NCBI RefSeq assembly: GCF_000423465.1 | Contig: NZ_KE384022.1 | Location: forward strand, 124,001 to 188,000 | Direction: 5' to 3' | DNA: 64,000 nucleotides | Source of the DNA: Propionicicella superfundia DSM 22317 | GTDB taxonomy: Bacteria; Actinomycetota; Actinomycetes; Propionibacteriales; Propionibacteriaceae | Shown: positions 1 through 12,961 of the stretch, in pieces | How the letters are laid out: the number at the start of each line of letters is the position of its first letter | Position numbering within the stretch: position 1 is the stretch's first letter | Notes under the pieces: model-generated | What the model was told of the DNA's origin: nothing | What the model saw: only the letters and a program-made list of their open reading frames with translations | Databases searched by the model: none | Program-made: the position numbers and the translations under genes

Positions 1-13
1 GCCTTCGTGGCTG

Positions 14-490
14 TCAGTCATCGGTGCTGTCTCCCGTGTCGGTGTAGGACATGAACTCGTCGGCGAACGCCGCCCCCGCGTCGGTCCCGCGGTGGATCAC
101 CAGGACCGTATCGTCTCCGGCGATCGTCCCCGCGATGGTCCGGCTCGGGGTGTGGTCGAGGCCCGAGGCCAGCAGTTGCGCGGCACCCGGCGCGGTCTTG
201 ATGACGGTGAAGTTGCCGAACCCCTCCACCGCCACCACCAGTTCGGCCGCGAGGCGCGCGAGGCGTCGGCGCTGGCTGCTGGCGAGGCGCTCCTCGGACG
301 GCACCGTGTAACTCATGCCGTCGTCGTCGCGCACCCGCCTGGCGCCGAGCTCGGTCAGATCCTTCGACAGGGTCGGCTGTGTCACCTGGATGCCGATGTC
401 GGCCAGACGAGCCACCAGTTCCGTCTGCGTCCGGATGCGCTCGGTACGGATCAGCTCGGCTATCCGCGCCTGCCGGGAGACCTTCGTCAT
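14..490 (-). CDS. argR: Arginine repressor ArgR
   Basis: This 158-residue protein has the two ArgR domains. The N-terminal winged-helix DNA-binding part (about residues 1-70) carries the family motif around 'TQPTLSKDLTELGARRVR'. The C-terminal oligomerisation and L-arginine-binding part (about 80-150) ends in 'GTIAGDDTVLVIHRG'. ArgR normally forms hexamers that bind ARG boxes when arginine is plentiful. The ATG at 490 (MTKVSRQ) is preferred because upstream codons do not look like the family. It follows argD by 19 nt as the last visible gene of argC-J-B-D-R, so it probably feeds back on its own operon. Family assignment is firm; regulation of this operon is inferred. Confidence 0.95.
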   Translation of the reverse strand: MTKVSRQARIAELIRTERIRTQTELVARLADIGIQVTQPTLSKDLTELGARRVRDDDGMSYTVPSEERLASSQRRRLARLAAELVVAVEGFGNFTVIKTAPGAAQLLASGLDHTPSRTIAGTIAGDDTVLVIHRGTDAGAAFADEFMSYTDTGDSTDD

Positions 491-509
491 CGGCCCCGGC
501 TCCTCGGGC

Positions 510-1699
<1,190 letters not shown>

Positions 1700-1703
<4 letters not shown>

Positions 1704-2610
1704 TGCTCGCCTTTCTGTTTCACGACCATCGTCCCGATGCCCTCGTCGGTGAAGACCTCCAGCAACAACGAGTGCGGCTGACGCCCGTCGATCACGGTCG
1801 CGCGCGGCACGCCGCCCTCGACGGCGCGCAGGCACGCCTCCATCTTCGGGACCATGCCCGATTCCAGCTCCGGCAGCAGATCCTCCAGTTCGGCCGTGGT
1901 CAGCTCGCTGATGACCTCGTCGCTGTTCGGCCAGTCCGCGTAGAGGCCCTCGACGTCGGTGAGGACGACGAGCCGCTCGGCACCGAGCGCGATCGCCAGC
2001 GCGGCGGCCGCGGTGTCGGCGTTCACGTTCCGCACGGCGCCCTCGTCGTCGGGTGCGACCGTCGCGACGACCGGGATGCGCCCGGCATCCATGAGGTCGA
2101 GGACCGAGTCGGGATTCACCTCGACGACATCGCCGACAAGGCCGAGGTCGACCTCCTCGCCTTCCACGACGACGCCCAGCTTCTCCGACCGGAACAGGCC
2201 CGCGTCCTCGCCGGACAGGCCGACCGCCAGCGGCCCGTGCGCGTTCAACAGGCCCACGAGCTCCCTGCCGACCTTGCCGACGAGAACCATGCGGACGACG
2301 TCCATCGCCTCGGGCGTCGTGACCCGCAGCCCCCCGCGGAACTCCGAGGAGATGCCGAGCTTGCCGAGCATCTGCGAGATCTGCGGACCTCCGCCGTGCA
2401 CCACGACCGGCCGCAGTCCGCACCGGCGCAGGAACACGACATCATCGGCGAAAGCGCGCTTCAAGTCGTCGTTCAGCATCGCGTTGCCGCCGTACTTGAT
2501 GACGATCGTCGACCCCGCGTACCGCTCCAGCCACGGCAGCGCCTCGATGAGGACGGCGGCCTTCGCCTGGGTGGTGGCGAGGGCTCCGGCGACGGTGTGC
2601 AGTTCTGGGC

Positions 2611-2614
<4 letters not shown>
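1700..2614 (-). CDS. argB: Acetylglutamate kinase
   Basis: A 304-residue amino-acid kinase that phosphorylates N-acetylglutamate, the second step and usually the arginine-inhibited step of the acetylated pathway. The N-terminal '[10 protein letters not shown]' and '[14 protein letters not shown]' are the ATP/substrate glycine loops of the family; '[13 protein letters not shown]' lies in the C-terminal lobe. The GTG start (VSPELHTV) overlaps the argJ stop as GTGA, and the stop overlaps the argD start as ATGA. The start is supported by both this overlap and the family length. Confidence 0.96.
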
Positions 2615-6369
<3,755 letters not shown>

Positions 6370-6608
6370 TTCCGTTCGCTGCTCGATGGAGACCCACCTG
6401 CGCGGCACGGAATGTGATGCGATGCCGGGCTGCGACGACCGCGCCCTAGAAGCCAGTATCGCACAGTGTCCACGGCCGACCCGGCCGGTCCTCGCCAGAC
6501 ACGACGCAGACAACGAGGGATCGATCATCCTCGAATGCTTCGAGCCCGGAAACCCGACCAGCATCGCCTTCCGGCTCCGCGTCACACGCCTACGCCAAGG
6601 AGCCCGCA

Positions 6609-7259
6609 ATGCCTGACCCGTCGAACACCCCGCAGGACCGGGAACCCGTGGATCTCGCCGAGTTGCGGCGGATCGCCGAGGCGCGGGCGGCCGCGTCCGA
6701 CGGCTGGGAACTCGGCGACGGCTGGGCGTACGAACTCGGCCCGTACCCCGATCAGGGACCGCTGCGGTCCGCGTTCGCCGGCCTGCAGTTCAAGGACCAG
6801 GCAGCGCGTGCTGCGGATCGGGAGCGTGCCCAGCTCAATCTGGCATACGCCCGGGCGTCAACGGCGGTCATCGCGCCGAAGGTCCGCACCATGGCTCTCT
6901 TCGCCGCGGACCTGCGCTTTGGAATGGGGGTCAGGCGCTATGGCGTCGCAGGTACTCGTCGAGCGCATCCCGGACAACGTCCGACTGCCGGAGTCTCTGG
7001 GTCGGGGTGGCCGGCCCATGCGAACGCGACGGCGAATCTGCGAGCACGGGTACACCCGGGAGAGGGTAATCGAACGGGTGTGCGAGAGAAGGGGCACGCA
7101 GTGGCATGCCAGGAGCCAGGATGTGGGAACCATTGTGGGAACCAGAGCTTGGCGACGGGATGCGATACGCCCGCGAGGCTTGGGATTCCCCCTGCCTACG
7201 CGGGCGTCTACGCCTACCGACCTGCTCCCCGGCCTGGACTCGAACCAGGAACCCTCTGA
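6609..7259 (+). pseudogene. Orphan hypothetical ORF, probably 3'-truncated or frameshifted
   Basis: A well-placed AAGGAG lies 6 nt before the ATG, and the first roughly 85 codons have the normal G/C-rich third-position bias ('DLAELRRIAEARAAASDGWE'). After about position 6880 the bias is lost. The frame then runs antisense across a ribbon-helix-helix fragment and into the tRNA-Asn gene, where it ends at 7259. A coding gene overlapping a tRNA is unlikely, so the original 3' end has probably been lost or shifted. I do not recognise the N-terminal part. The true extent may be only 6609 to about 6890. Confidence 0.45.
6931..7107 (-). pseudogene. Fragment of a ribbon-helix-helix (CopG/VapB-like) antitoxin
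   Basis: A 58-codon minus-strand frame starts ATG at 7107 and ends TGA at 6931. Its last third reads 'LRQSDVVRDALDEYLRRHSA', a very good match to the second helix of ribbon-helix-helix repressors and antitoxins (pattern S-x-V-V-R-x-A-L-x-E-Y-L). The preceding residues are Pro/Ser-rich and show neither the expected beta-strand nor the first helix, so the fold is incomplete. No toxin gene follows downstream. It is best read as a remnant of a toxin-antitoxin locus. Confidence 0.5.
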
Positions 7260-7297
7260 TTAACAGTCAGATGCTCTGCCGATTGAGCTACCGAGGA
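7225..7297 (-). tRNA. tRNA-Asn (anticodon GTT)
   Basis: A 73-nt cloverleaf can be folded on the minus strand. The acceptor stem pairs TCCTCGG with CCGGGGA (one G-T pair). The D-arm is GCTC...GAGC. The anticodon arm is TCTGA-CTGTTAA-TCAGA with anticodon GTT. The T-arm is CCTGG-TTCGAGT-CCAGG. The discriminator base is G and CCA is not encoded. The flank at its 3' end (6609-7224) holds the orphan ORF and the antitoxin fragment, consistent with tRNA 3' ends being integration sites. Confidence 0.95.
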
Positions 7298-7369
7298 TCG
7301 CTGAACGCGAATGGAAACGTTAGCAGACCTGATGGCGGTCACGACAATCGAGAACGCACGGCCGTGACG

Positions 7370-7873
7370 TCACACGTCGTACTCGGTCGCGAGCCGGATG
7401 AGCTCGCGCTCGACCTCCTCCAGGGCCGTCGGGGTCAGCCTGCCGCCCGAGGCCACCGACCAGCCCCAGGTGATCGTCGTCTCGGCACCCAGCGTCCGCC
7501 GCGCGGTGATGGTCACCTGTCGCGTCGCCCCGGCCGGCTGGAGCGCACGCCGGAACAGGATCGTGGCTTCGACACGCTCGCGGAAGACGCCCGGCAGAGA
7601 GCCCGCGTCGGTGAGGTGAAGCCGCTGCTCCGTCCCGTCCAGCTTCGTCCAGTGGAGTTCGTTGTCGTCGGGGTTCCAGCCGCCGTGCTGGATCTCGTGC
7701 CAGGCGACCTGGTCCCAGTCGCCGGGGGAGGTCCAGACCAGCCGATCGTCCAGCGCCACCGCGTAACCGATCCCCGTGCTCGCCCAGGCGAGGACGTTCG
7801 GCTTCCCGCCGATCAGCGGCCCGAGCGAGGTGTAGACCTCCGGCGGGAGTCCCCCGCGCCGAAACATGCCCAT
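7370..7873 (-). CDS. Hypothetical protein
   Basis: A 167-residue soluble protein of unknown function. It has no signal peptide and no membrane segment. Tryptophan-rich stretches ('LAWASTGIGYAVALDDRLVW', 'DWDQVAWHEIQHGG', 'TTITWGWS') suggest a compact beta-rich domain. The start at 7873 (MGMFRRG) is chosen because CACAAT lies 6 nt upstream, giving a leaderless arrangement identical to the one before 56797. It is divergent from the dehydratase-VOC gene at 7930. I do not recognise the family beyond its resemblance to uncharacterised actinobacterial proteins. Confidence 0.75.
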   Translation of the reverse strand: MGMFRRGGLPPEVYTSLGPLIGGKPNVLAWASTGIGYAVALDDRLVWTSPGDWDQVAWHEIQHGGWNPDDNELHWTKLDGTEQRLHLTDAGSLPGVFRERVEATILFRRALQPAGATRQVTITARRTLGAETTITWGWSVASGGRLTPTALEEVERELIRLATEYDV

Positions 7874-7929
7874 ACCGCCATTGTGCCCGGCATCTTGCGT
7901 CCGGTGTGGAGGATGCCGAGCATGGAGGC

Positions 7930-8598
7930 ATGTCCGACACATCGCAGACCTCTCCCCAACTCGGGATCGGCGACATCCTGGCCGCCGACCTGACCGACTG
8001 GCGCCTGCTCGCCCAGGATCTGCACGCGCGGTTCCGCACCGGCGCGTTCGCGACAGGGCTCGACTTCGTGACCGCAGTCGGTGGCGCGGCCGAGACGGCG
8101 GGCCACCATCCCGGCATCCGGCTGGAGTACGGCTGGGTCGACCTGACGCTGCGCACTCACGAGGTCGGCGGCGTCACACGGCGCGATGTCGACCTCGCCC
8201 TGCGCATCAGCGCGATCGCCCGGGCGATGGGCCTGCCCTCGGAACCCGGCGCCCTCGCCGAGGTCGAGCTGGCCCTCGACACCGCGATGGTCCCCGAGCA
8301 GGGACCGTTCTGGGCGTCGCTGCTCACGGGCTCCACCGCCAACGCCGCCGGTGACGACGTCGTCGACCCCGCACGGCGCGTCCCGCTGCTGTGGTTCCAG
8401 CACACCGACAGCGACCGGCCGGACCGGCAGCGGTTCCACCTCGACGTCTGGGTCCCCCACGATGTCGCCCAGCGGCGCATCGACGCTGCGCTCGCCGCCG
8501 GAGGGACCCTCGTCACCGACGAATACGCACCGTCTTTCGTCGTGCTGGCCGATCCCGAGGGCAACCGCGTCTGCGTCTGCACCTGCCTCGAACGCTGA
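7930..8598 (+). CDS. Pterin-4a-carbinolamine dehydratase-like / VOC domain fusion protein
   Basis: A 222-residue two-domain protein. Residues about 10-105 match the pterin-4a-carbinolamine dehydratase fold, with the active-site block 'TAGHHPGIRLEYGWVDLTL' followed by 'THEVGGVT'. Residues about 110-222 are a glyoxalase-like VOC domain ending in 'FVVLADPEGNRVCVCTC'. The fusion is known in actinobacteria but its substrate is not. No pterin-dependent hydroxylase is nearby. The ATG at 7930 is used; a GTG at 7906 is an in-frame alternative. The gene converges on the sigma-like gene with a 9-nt gap. Confidence 0.8.
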   Translation: MSDTSQTSPQLGIGDILAADLTDWRLLAQDLHARFRTGAFATGLDFVTAVGGAAETAGHHPGIRLEYGWVDLTLRTHEVGGVTRRDVDLALRISAIARAMGLPSEPGALAEVELALDTAMVPEQGPFWASLLTGSTANAAGDDVVDPARRVPLLWFQHTDSDRPDRQRFHLDVWVPHDVAQRRIDAALAAGGTLVTDEYAPSFVVLADPEGNRVCVCTCLER

Positions 8599-8607
8599 CA
8601 CCACCGG

Positions 8608-9459
8608 TCACGCCACCTCGCACGCACCCTGCGATCGAAGCCGCTCCAGCGCCGTCGCCTCCAGTCGGCGCGCCGTGGTCACGCCGATGCCGAGCGACGC
8701 GGCCACCTGCGGCCAGGACGCCCTCGGCCCACCGACACCCAGCCGGTAGCGCACCTCGATCACCCGGCGCTCCGCCGGCGGCAGCCCGGCCACGAGCCGC
8801 GGCAGGTCCGCCGGGACGAGCCCCGGACACGCCGCGCCCGGATCCCATCGCCGGTCGGGGACCTCGACGCCCCCGTCGGCCGTGTGCAACGGGACGGTGG
8901 CCGGCTCGGTGGCCAGCCAGCCGGCGACGCGGTGGACGTCCTCGCCGGTACGGGCGGCGACCTCGGCCGTCGACGGCGGCCGTTGGTACACCTGGAACAG
9001 CTCTCCGGCCATCCGCCTCGTCCGCGACCGCCGGCCGCGCCGTTTGGCCGCCGCCGAGGTGAGCGTCGCGTGGGCGTCCACCCGGCCCATCGCGGCCCGG
9101 ATCCAGGGGCCCGCCGCCGTCGCCGGCCGGACGCCGCGGCGATGGTCGAAACGCTCCAGCGCCTCGATCAGCCCCACGCACCCCTCCTGGAACAGCTCGT
9201 CCTGCGATCGCCCGGTACGCCGCGCCTCCTGTCGCGCGAGAAACCCGACCAGCCGCAGATGCGCCTCGATGAGTTCACGCCAGGCCCGCCGGCCAGCCGC
9301 GGCGACACGGGCCAGTTCCGCGGGCGTCGCCCCGACACCGGTGGTCACCCGGCCGCTCAGCACCTGCTCGGCATACACTCCCGCCTCGACCGCGATGGCC
9401 AGTGCGACGTCCGTCCCGTCGTCGCGCCGGTCCTCCGGCTCGCTGTTGTTCGTCGTCAT
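8608..9459 (-). CDS. Divergent sigma-70 family protein
   Basis: A 283-residue protein with recognisable sigma region 2 (about 60-130, 'LIEAHLRLVGFLARQEARR', 'DELFQEGCVGLIEALERFD'). A region-3-like segment follows ('RPPSTAEVAARTGEDVHRVA'), then region 4 (about 220-283, 'LPPAERRVIEVRYRLG' and 'QVAASLGIGVTTARRLE'). The usual region 2.3-2.4 string of aromatics that melts promoter DNA is poorly kept: here it reads 'GVRPATAAGPWIRAAMGR'. It sits just downstream of dnaG, where the primary sigma gene often lies in bacteria. A CAGGGT hexamer 6 nt before the ATG suggests a leaderless mRNA. Regulon unknown. Confidence 0.8.
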   Translation of the reverse strand: MTTNNSEPEDRRDDGTDVALAIAVEAGVYAEQVLSGRVTTGVGATPAELARVAAAGRRAWRELIEAHLRLVGFLARQEARRTGRSQDELFQEGCVGLIEALERFDHRRGVRPATAAGPWIRAAMGRVDAHATLTSAAAKRRGRRSRTRRMAGELFQVYQRPPSTAEVAARTGEDVHRVAGWLATEPATVPLHTADGGVEVPDRRWDPGAACPGLVPADLPRLVAGLPPAERRVIEVRYRLGVGGPRASWPQVAASLGIGVTTARRLEATALERLRSQGACEVA

Positions 9460-9617
9460 AGGCCGACCCTGCCCCACCCGGGGGCCGGATCCGCGGCCCG
9501 GACCGGACCGGTGGAGGCAGCATCGCGACAACACTCGTCGCTGTGGATCGGCTCACAAGCGGTCCCGTTCGTGGGCAGGGACGCGACCGGCCGGACCCGA
9601 CGCCCGCCCGATCGCGG

Positions 9618-11468
9618 TCACTCCGTGAGCGAGCTCGACTCCTGGTACAGGTCGCGGCGACGTTCCTCCAGCTCCAGCAACTCGGAGAACAGCCGGTTGT
9701 AGCGCGTCGTGTCCTCCACGGGGTTCGTGCGCTGCAGGCGGGACTTCAACTCGGCGATCTGCCGCATGACCGCCAGAAGCCGCAGCCGCGCGGCGTACTC
9801 CCGCGCATAGCCGGACGAGGGCTCCCGCAGCACGGCCTCCACCCCCAGCGCGACGATGAGCTGGTCCAGCACCTCGTCCGCAGCGGCGCGACGCACCGCC
9901 TCGCTCCAGTTCCCCGCGCGCTCGGCGGTACTCAGCGCCACGAAGACCGCCCGGTACGCGGGATGGGTGAAGTCGTCGGCCGTGACCCCGTCCCACGCGG
10001 CGGCACCGTCTCCGCCGAAGACCTCCGGCGCCTGGAGCATGAGCTTGAGGGTGCCGCGCTCGACGGCAAGCGCGCGATCGCGCGGATCGGGCAGCGTGCG
10101 CAACGGCAGCCCTCCGTCGGCCGGTTCCACCGGATCGGCGTCACGACGCCGTCCGCCCCTGCGGACCCGCGCCACCTCGGCGCGCACCTCGTCAGGGTCG
10201 AGGCCCACCATGCCCGCGAGTTCGCGCGCATACCCGCTGGCCACGGCGTCGTCGCGGATGCTGCCCACGAGCGGAGCCGCCTCCCGCAGCGCCGCCACCC
10301 TGCCGTCGGCGCGGTCCAGATCGAACTTCGAGATCGTGTTCGCGAGGACGAACCTGTACAGCGGCCGGCGCGTCCCGATCAGCTCGCGCAGCGCCGCGTC
10401 TCCCTGCTGCTCGCGAAGGTCGCACGGATCCAGCCCGGACGGCTCGACGGCGACATAGGTCTGACCGATGAAGAACCGGTCCTCCTTGAACACCTTGAGT
10501 GCGGCCGCCTGGCCGGCCGCATCGCCGTCGAAGGTGAAGATGACCTCGCCGCCGAACGCCTCGTGGTCCCCCATGAGACGCTGCAGCAGCTTCGCATGAT
10601 CGGCCCCGAACGCCGTCCCGCACGAGGCGACGGCGGTGTCGACACCGGCGACGTGGCACGCCATCACGTCGGTGTACCCCTCGACGACGACGGCCTGGCT
10701 CTTCTTGCCGATCGCCGTGCGTGCCAGGTCGAGCCCGTAGAGGACGTGCGATTTCTTGTACACGAGCGTCTCGGGGGTGTTGATGTACTTGGCCGGCATC
10801 CTGTCGTCGTCGAACAGCCTGCGCCCTCCGAAGCCGAGCACGAGCCGCCCGGCGTCCTTGATGGGCCACAGCAGCCGCCCCTGGAAGAAGTCGTAGCCGG
10901 ACTCGCGGACGAGACCCGCACGCACCATCTCCTCGTCGCTGAACCCCTTGGCCCGCAGGTGGGTGCGGAGCAGGCGACCGCCACGCGGCGCGTACCCGAC
11001 ACCGAACCTCTCGGCGACATCGCGGTCGAACCCACGACCGGCCAGTTGCTGCCGGGCGGGCAGCGCCTCGGGGCTGAGCAGGAGTTCCTGGAAGAACTCC
11101 ATGGCCGCCTGGTTCGCCTCCAGGACGCGCATCCGCGCGCCGGGCTCGACCCGCGGGCCTGCATCGTCGTAGCGCAACTGGATCCCGACCCGGTCCGCCA
11201 GCAGCTCGACCGCCTCGGCGAAGGACAGATTGTCGATCCGCTGGACGAAGGTGATCACGTCGCCGCCCTCGCCGCACCCGAAGCAGTAGTACAGGCCGCG
11301 CGCTGGGGTGACCTGGAAGGACGGGGTCTTCTCCTCGTGGAAGGGGCACAGGCCCTTCAGCGTGCCCGATCCGGCGCCGCGCAGGGTGACGTGGGAGGAG
11401 ACAACGTCCTCGATCCGCGCCCGTTCCCGGACCGCGGCCACATCCTCGTCATTGATCCTGCCCGCCAC
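9618..11468 (-). CDS. dnaG: DNA primase
   Basis: A 616-residue primase that makes RNA primers at the replication fork. The N-terminal CHC2 zinc finger uses C41, H44, C62 and C65 ('CPFHEEKTPSF', 'YYCFGCGEGGD'). The catalytic core and TOPRIM domain include 'VVVEGYTDVMACHVAG' and 'TFDGDAAGQAA'. The C-terminal third is the helicase-binding domain, poorly conserved as usual. The GTG at 11468 is chosen because TAGACT lies exactly 7 nt upstream, a leaderless pattern. The downstream neighbour is a sigma-like gene. Confidence 0.96.
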   Translation of the reverse strand: MAGRINDEDVAAVRERARIEDVVSSHVTLRGAGSGTLKGLCPFHEEKTPSFQVTPARGLYYCFGCGEGGDVITFVQRIDNLSFAEAVELLADRVGIQLRYDDAGPRVEPGARMRVLEANQAAMEFFQELLLSPEALPARQQLAGRGFDRDVAERFGVGYAPRGGRLLRTHLRAKGFSDEEMVRAGLVRESGYDFFQGRLLWPIKDAGRLVLGFGGRRLFDDDRMPAKYINTPETLVYKKSHVLYGLDLARTAIGKKSQAVVVEGYTDVMACHVAGVDTAVASCGTAFGADHAKLLQRLMGDHEAFGGEVIFTFDGDAAGQAAALKVFKEDRFFIGQTYVAVEPSGLDPCDLREQQGDAALRELIGTRRPLYRFVLANTISKFDLDRADGRVAALREAAPLVGSIRDDAVASGYARELAGMVGLDPDEVRAEVARVRRGGRRRDADPVEPADGGLPLRTLPDPRDRALAVERGTLKLMLQAPEVFGGDGAAAWDGVTADDFTHPAYRAVFVALSTAERAGNWSEAVRRAAADEVLDQLIVALGVEAVLREPSSGYAREYAARLRLLAVMRQIAELKSRLQRTNPVEDTTRYNRLFSELLELEERRRDLYQESSSLTE

Positions 11469-11552
11469 GCAGCAGAGTCTAGCCAGCACGGTCGCGGAGC
11501 GGTCCCGTGGGTCTGCCCACGCGGGGCCCTGGCCGGGAATGAACCATCCTGC

Positions 11553-11573
11553 TAGTATTGTTGAACGGTCAAC
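11553..11573 (+). promoter_or_regulatory. Promoter and palindromic operator of the VOC dioxygenase gene
   Basis: A TAGTAT -10-like hexamer (11553-11558) is followed immediately by the perfect palindrome GTTGA-ACGG-TCAAC (11560-11573). The ATG is at 11590 with a GGAGG-type Shine-Dalgarno. TTGAAC/GTTCAA-type palindromes are typical of MarR-family repressor sites, so a repressor bound here would cover the start of transcription. No MarR gene is in the window. Confidence 0.6.
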
Positions 11574-11589
11574 CAAACCGGAGGACGAC

Positions 11590-12483
11590 ATGAACGACCA
11601 GCAACTGCCCGCGGACACCGCGATGGGCACGGTGAGCCTCGACGTGGGCGATCTCGACGCGATGACCGCCTTCTACCACGACGTGATCCTGCTGGACGTC
11701 CTGTCCTCGGCCGGTGACGTCGCAGAGCTCGGTCGTGCCGGACGCACCCTCGTCCGCCTGCGACACCGCCCGGGCCTTCCCCGCGGCGAGCGCCGCAGCG
11801 CCGGGCTGTTCCACACCGCGCTCCTGCACCCCGACCCCACCTCGCTCGCGACCACCCTCGCGTCCGTCGCCGTCCACGCCCCGTCGCTGTACACCGGCGC
11901 CGGCGAGCACCTCGTCTCGCAGGCGTTCTACCTCGACGACCCCGAGGGAAACGGCATCGAACTGTACTGGGACAGGCCGCGCAGCGAATGGAGCTGGGAC
12001 GACGCCGGGCACGTTCGCATGGACACGCTGTACATCGATCCCAACGGCTTCCTCGCCGAACATCTGGCCGCCGACGCCAAGGACTTCGTCCTCACCGATC
12101 CCGACCGGCGCCACGAACGCCCGCTCGCGCCGGACGAGGTCGTCGGGCATGTCCATCTCAAGGTCGGGCAGGCGGCGCGCGCGAAGGACTTCTACGTGGG
12201 CCTGCTGGGATTCGAGCTCACCGCCGAGATGCCCGGCGCCGTGTTCGTGTCGGCGGGCGGCTACCACCACCACATGGCGATGAACACCTGGGCGTCCCAG
12301 GGGGTGGGCCTGCGGAGCCCCGGCCTCGGTCTGGGCCGCGTCGACATCGAACTCCCCGGCCGGGATGCGGTGCTGGCCGCTGCCGCGCGACTGCGCGCGG
12401 GCGGCGTCGCCGTGGCCGACTCCGGCGAGGCGGTCGAGGCCGACGATCCGTGGGGGAACCGCGTCCGGCTGACCGGCGCCTGA
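11590..12483 (+). CDS. VOC-family catechol-2,3-dioxygenase-like protein
   Basis: A 297-residue protein built from two vicinal-oxygen-chelate domains (about 10-120 and 165-297), resembling CatE/MhqO ring-cleaving dioxygenases. Candidate metal ligands are the His in 'AGLFHTALLHP', the Glu in 'DDPEGNGIELYWDRP', and in the second half 'VVGHVHLKVG', 'YHHHMAMNTW' and 'VEADDPWGNRVRL'. MhqO-type enzymes open hydroquinone or catechol rings in quinone stress, and the operator upstream fits that role. The substrate here is inferred. Confidence 0.8.
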   Translation: MNDQQLPADTAMGTVSLDVGDLDAMTAFYHDVILLDVLSSAGDVAELGRAGRTLVRLRHRPGLPRGERRSAGLFHTALLHPDPTSLATTLASVAVHAPSLYTGAGEHLVSQAFYLDDPEGNGIELYWDRPRSEWSWDDAGHVRMDTLYIDPNGFLAEHLAADAKDFVLTDPDRRHERPLAPDEVVGHVHLKVGQAARAKDFYVGLLGFELTAEMPGAVFVSAGGYHHHMAMNTWASQGVGLRSPGLGLGRVDIELPGRDAVLAAAARLRAGGVAVADSGEAVEADDPWGNRVRLTGA

Positions 12484-12613
12484 CCGACCCCGCCGGGCGC
12501 TCCGATCGATCCGCCCGGAGTCTCGAGACGCCTGGAGTCCACCGCGGGCCGGACGGCGCCCCTCAACCTGCGCCGGCGGGCGCCCGCCGGGTTCCCGGAG
12601 CCCGGGAATGCCT

Positions 12614-12647
12614 GCGCGGGCCGGGGGGCACGCCCTCCGGCCCGCGC
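12614..12647. terminator. Bidirectional hairpin terminator
   Basis: An 11-bp perfect stem, GCGCGGGCCGG with CCGGCCCGCGC, encloses a loop that can pair further (GGGC/GCCC). It lies between the convergent VOC dioxygenase gene and ptsH, so it can end transcription from both sides. There is no T-tract, as is usual in high-GC actinobacteria. Confidence 0.7.
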
Positions 12648-12668
12648 GGGAGACCCGCGGGACGAGGT

Positions 12669-12929
12669 CTACTCGGCGTCGAGATCCTGCTCGATGAGGG
12701 ACGCGATCGCCGAGACCGCCTCCTCGTTGTCGGACTCGACGGTGACCTCCGCGCCCTTCGCCGCGCCCAGCGTCATGATGAGCAGGGCAGATGCCGCATC
12801 CACCGGCTCCTCACCGGTGACGGACAGGAGGATCTCGTCGTCGAACTCATCGGCCTTCTCGGCGATGACCGCCGCGGGGCGGGCATGCAGCCCGACGGAG
12901 GATCCGACGATGACGGTCTTGGATGCCAT
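12669..12929 (-). CDS. ptsH: Phosphocarrier protein HPr
   Basis: An 86-residue HPr of the phosphotransferase system. It takes a phosphoryl group from enzyme I on His15 ('SVGLHARPAAVI') and passes it to EIIA domains. The usual Ser46 region reads 'EPVDAASALLIMTLG', with serine at 47. The start has a good purine-rich Shine-Dalgarno (AAGGAAAG). It is the last gene of fruR-fruK-fruA-ptsH, 32 nt after fruA, so it should be co-expressed with fructose uptake. Enzyme I (ptsI) is not in the window. Confidence 0.96.
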   Translation of the reverse strand: MASKTVIVGSSVGLHARPAAVIAEKADEFDDEILLSVTGEEPVDAASALLIMTLGAAKGAEVTVESDNEEAVSAIASLIEQDLDAE

Positions 12930-12961
12930 GCTTCTTCCTTTCCTGGTGGTGGGCCCGATTC

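Noticed and set aside
6858-7133. 91-codon minus-strand frame near tRNA-Asn
   Set aside because: It has no recognisable domain, and a different frame in the same place shows the ribbon-helix-helix helix.
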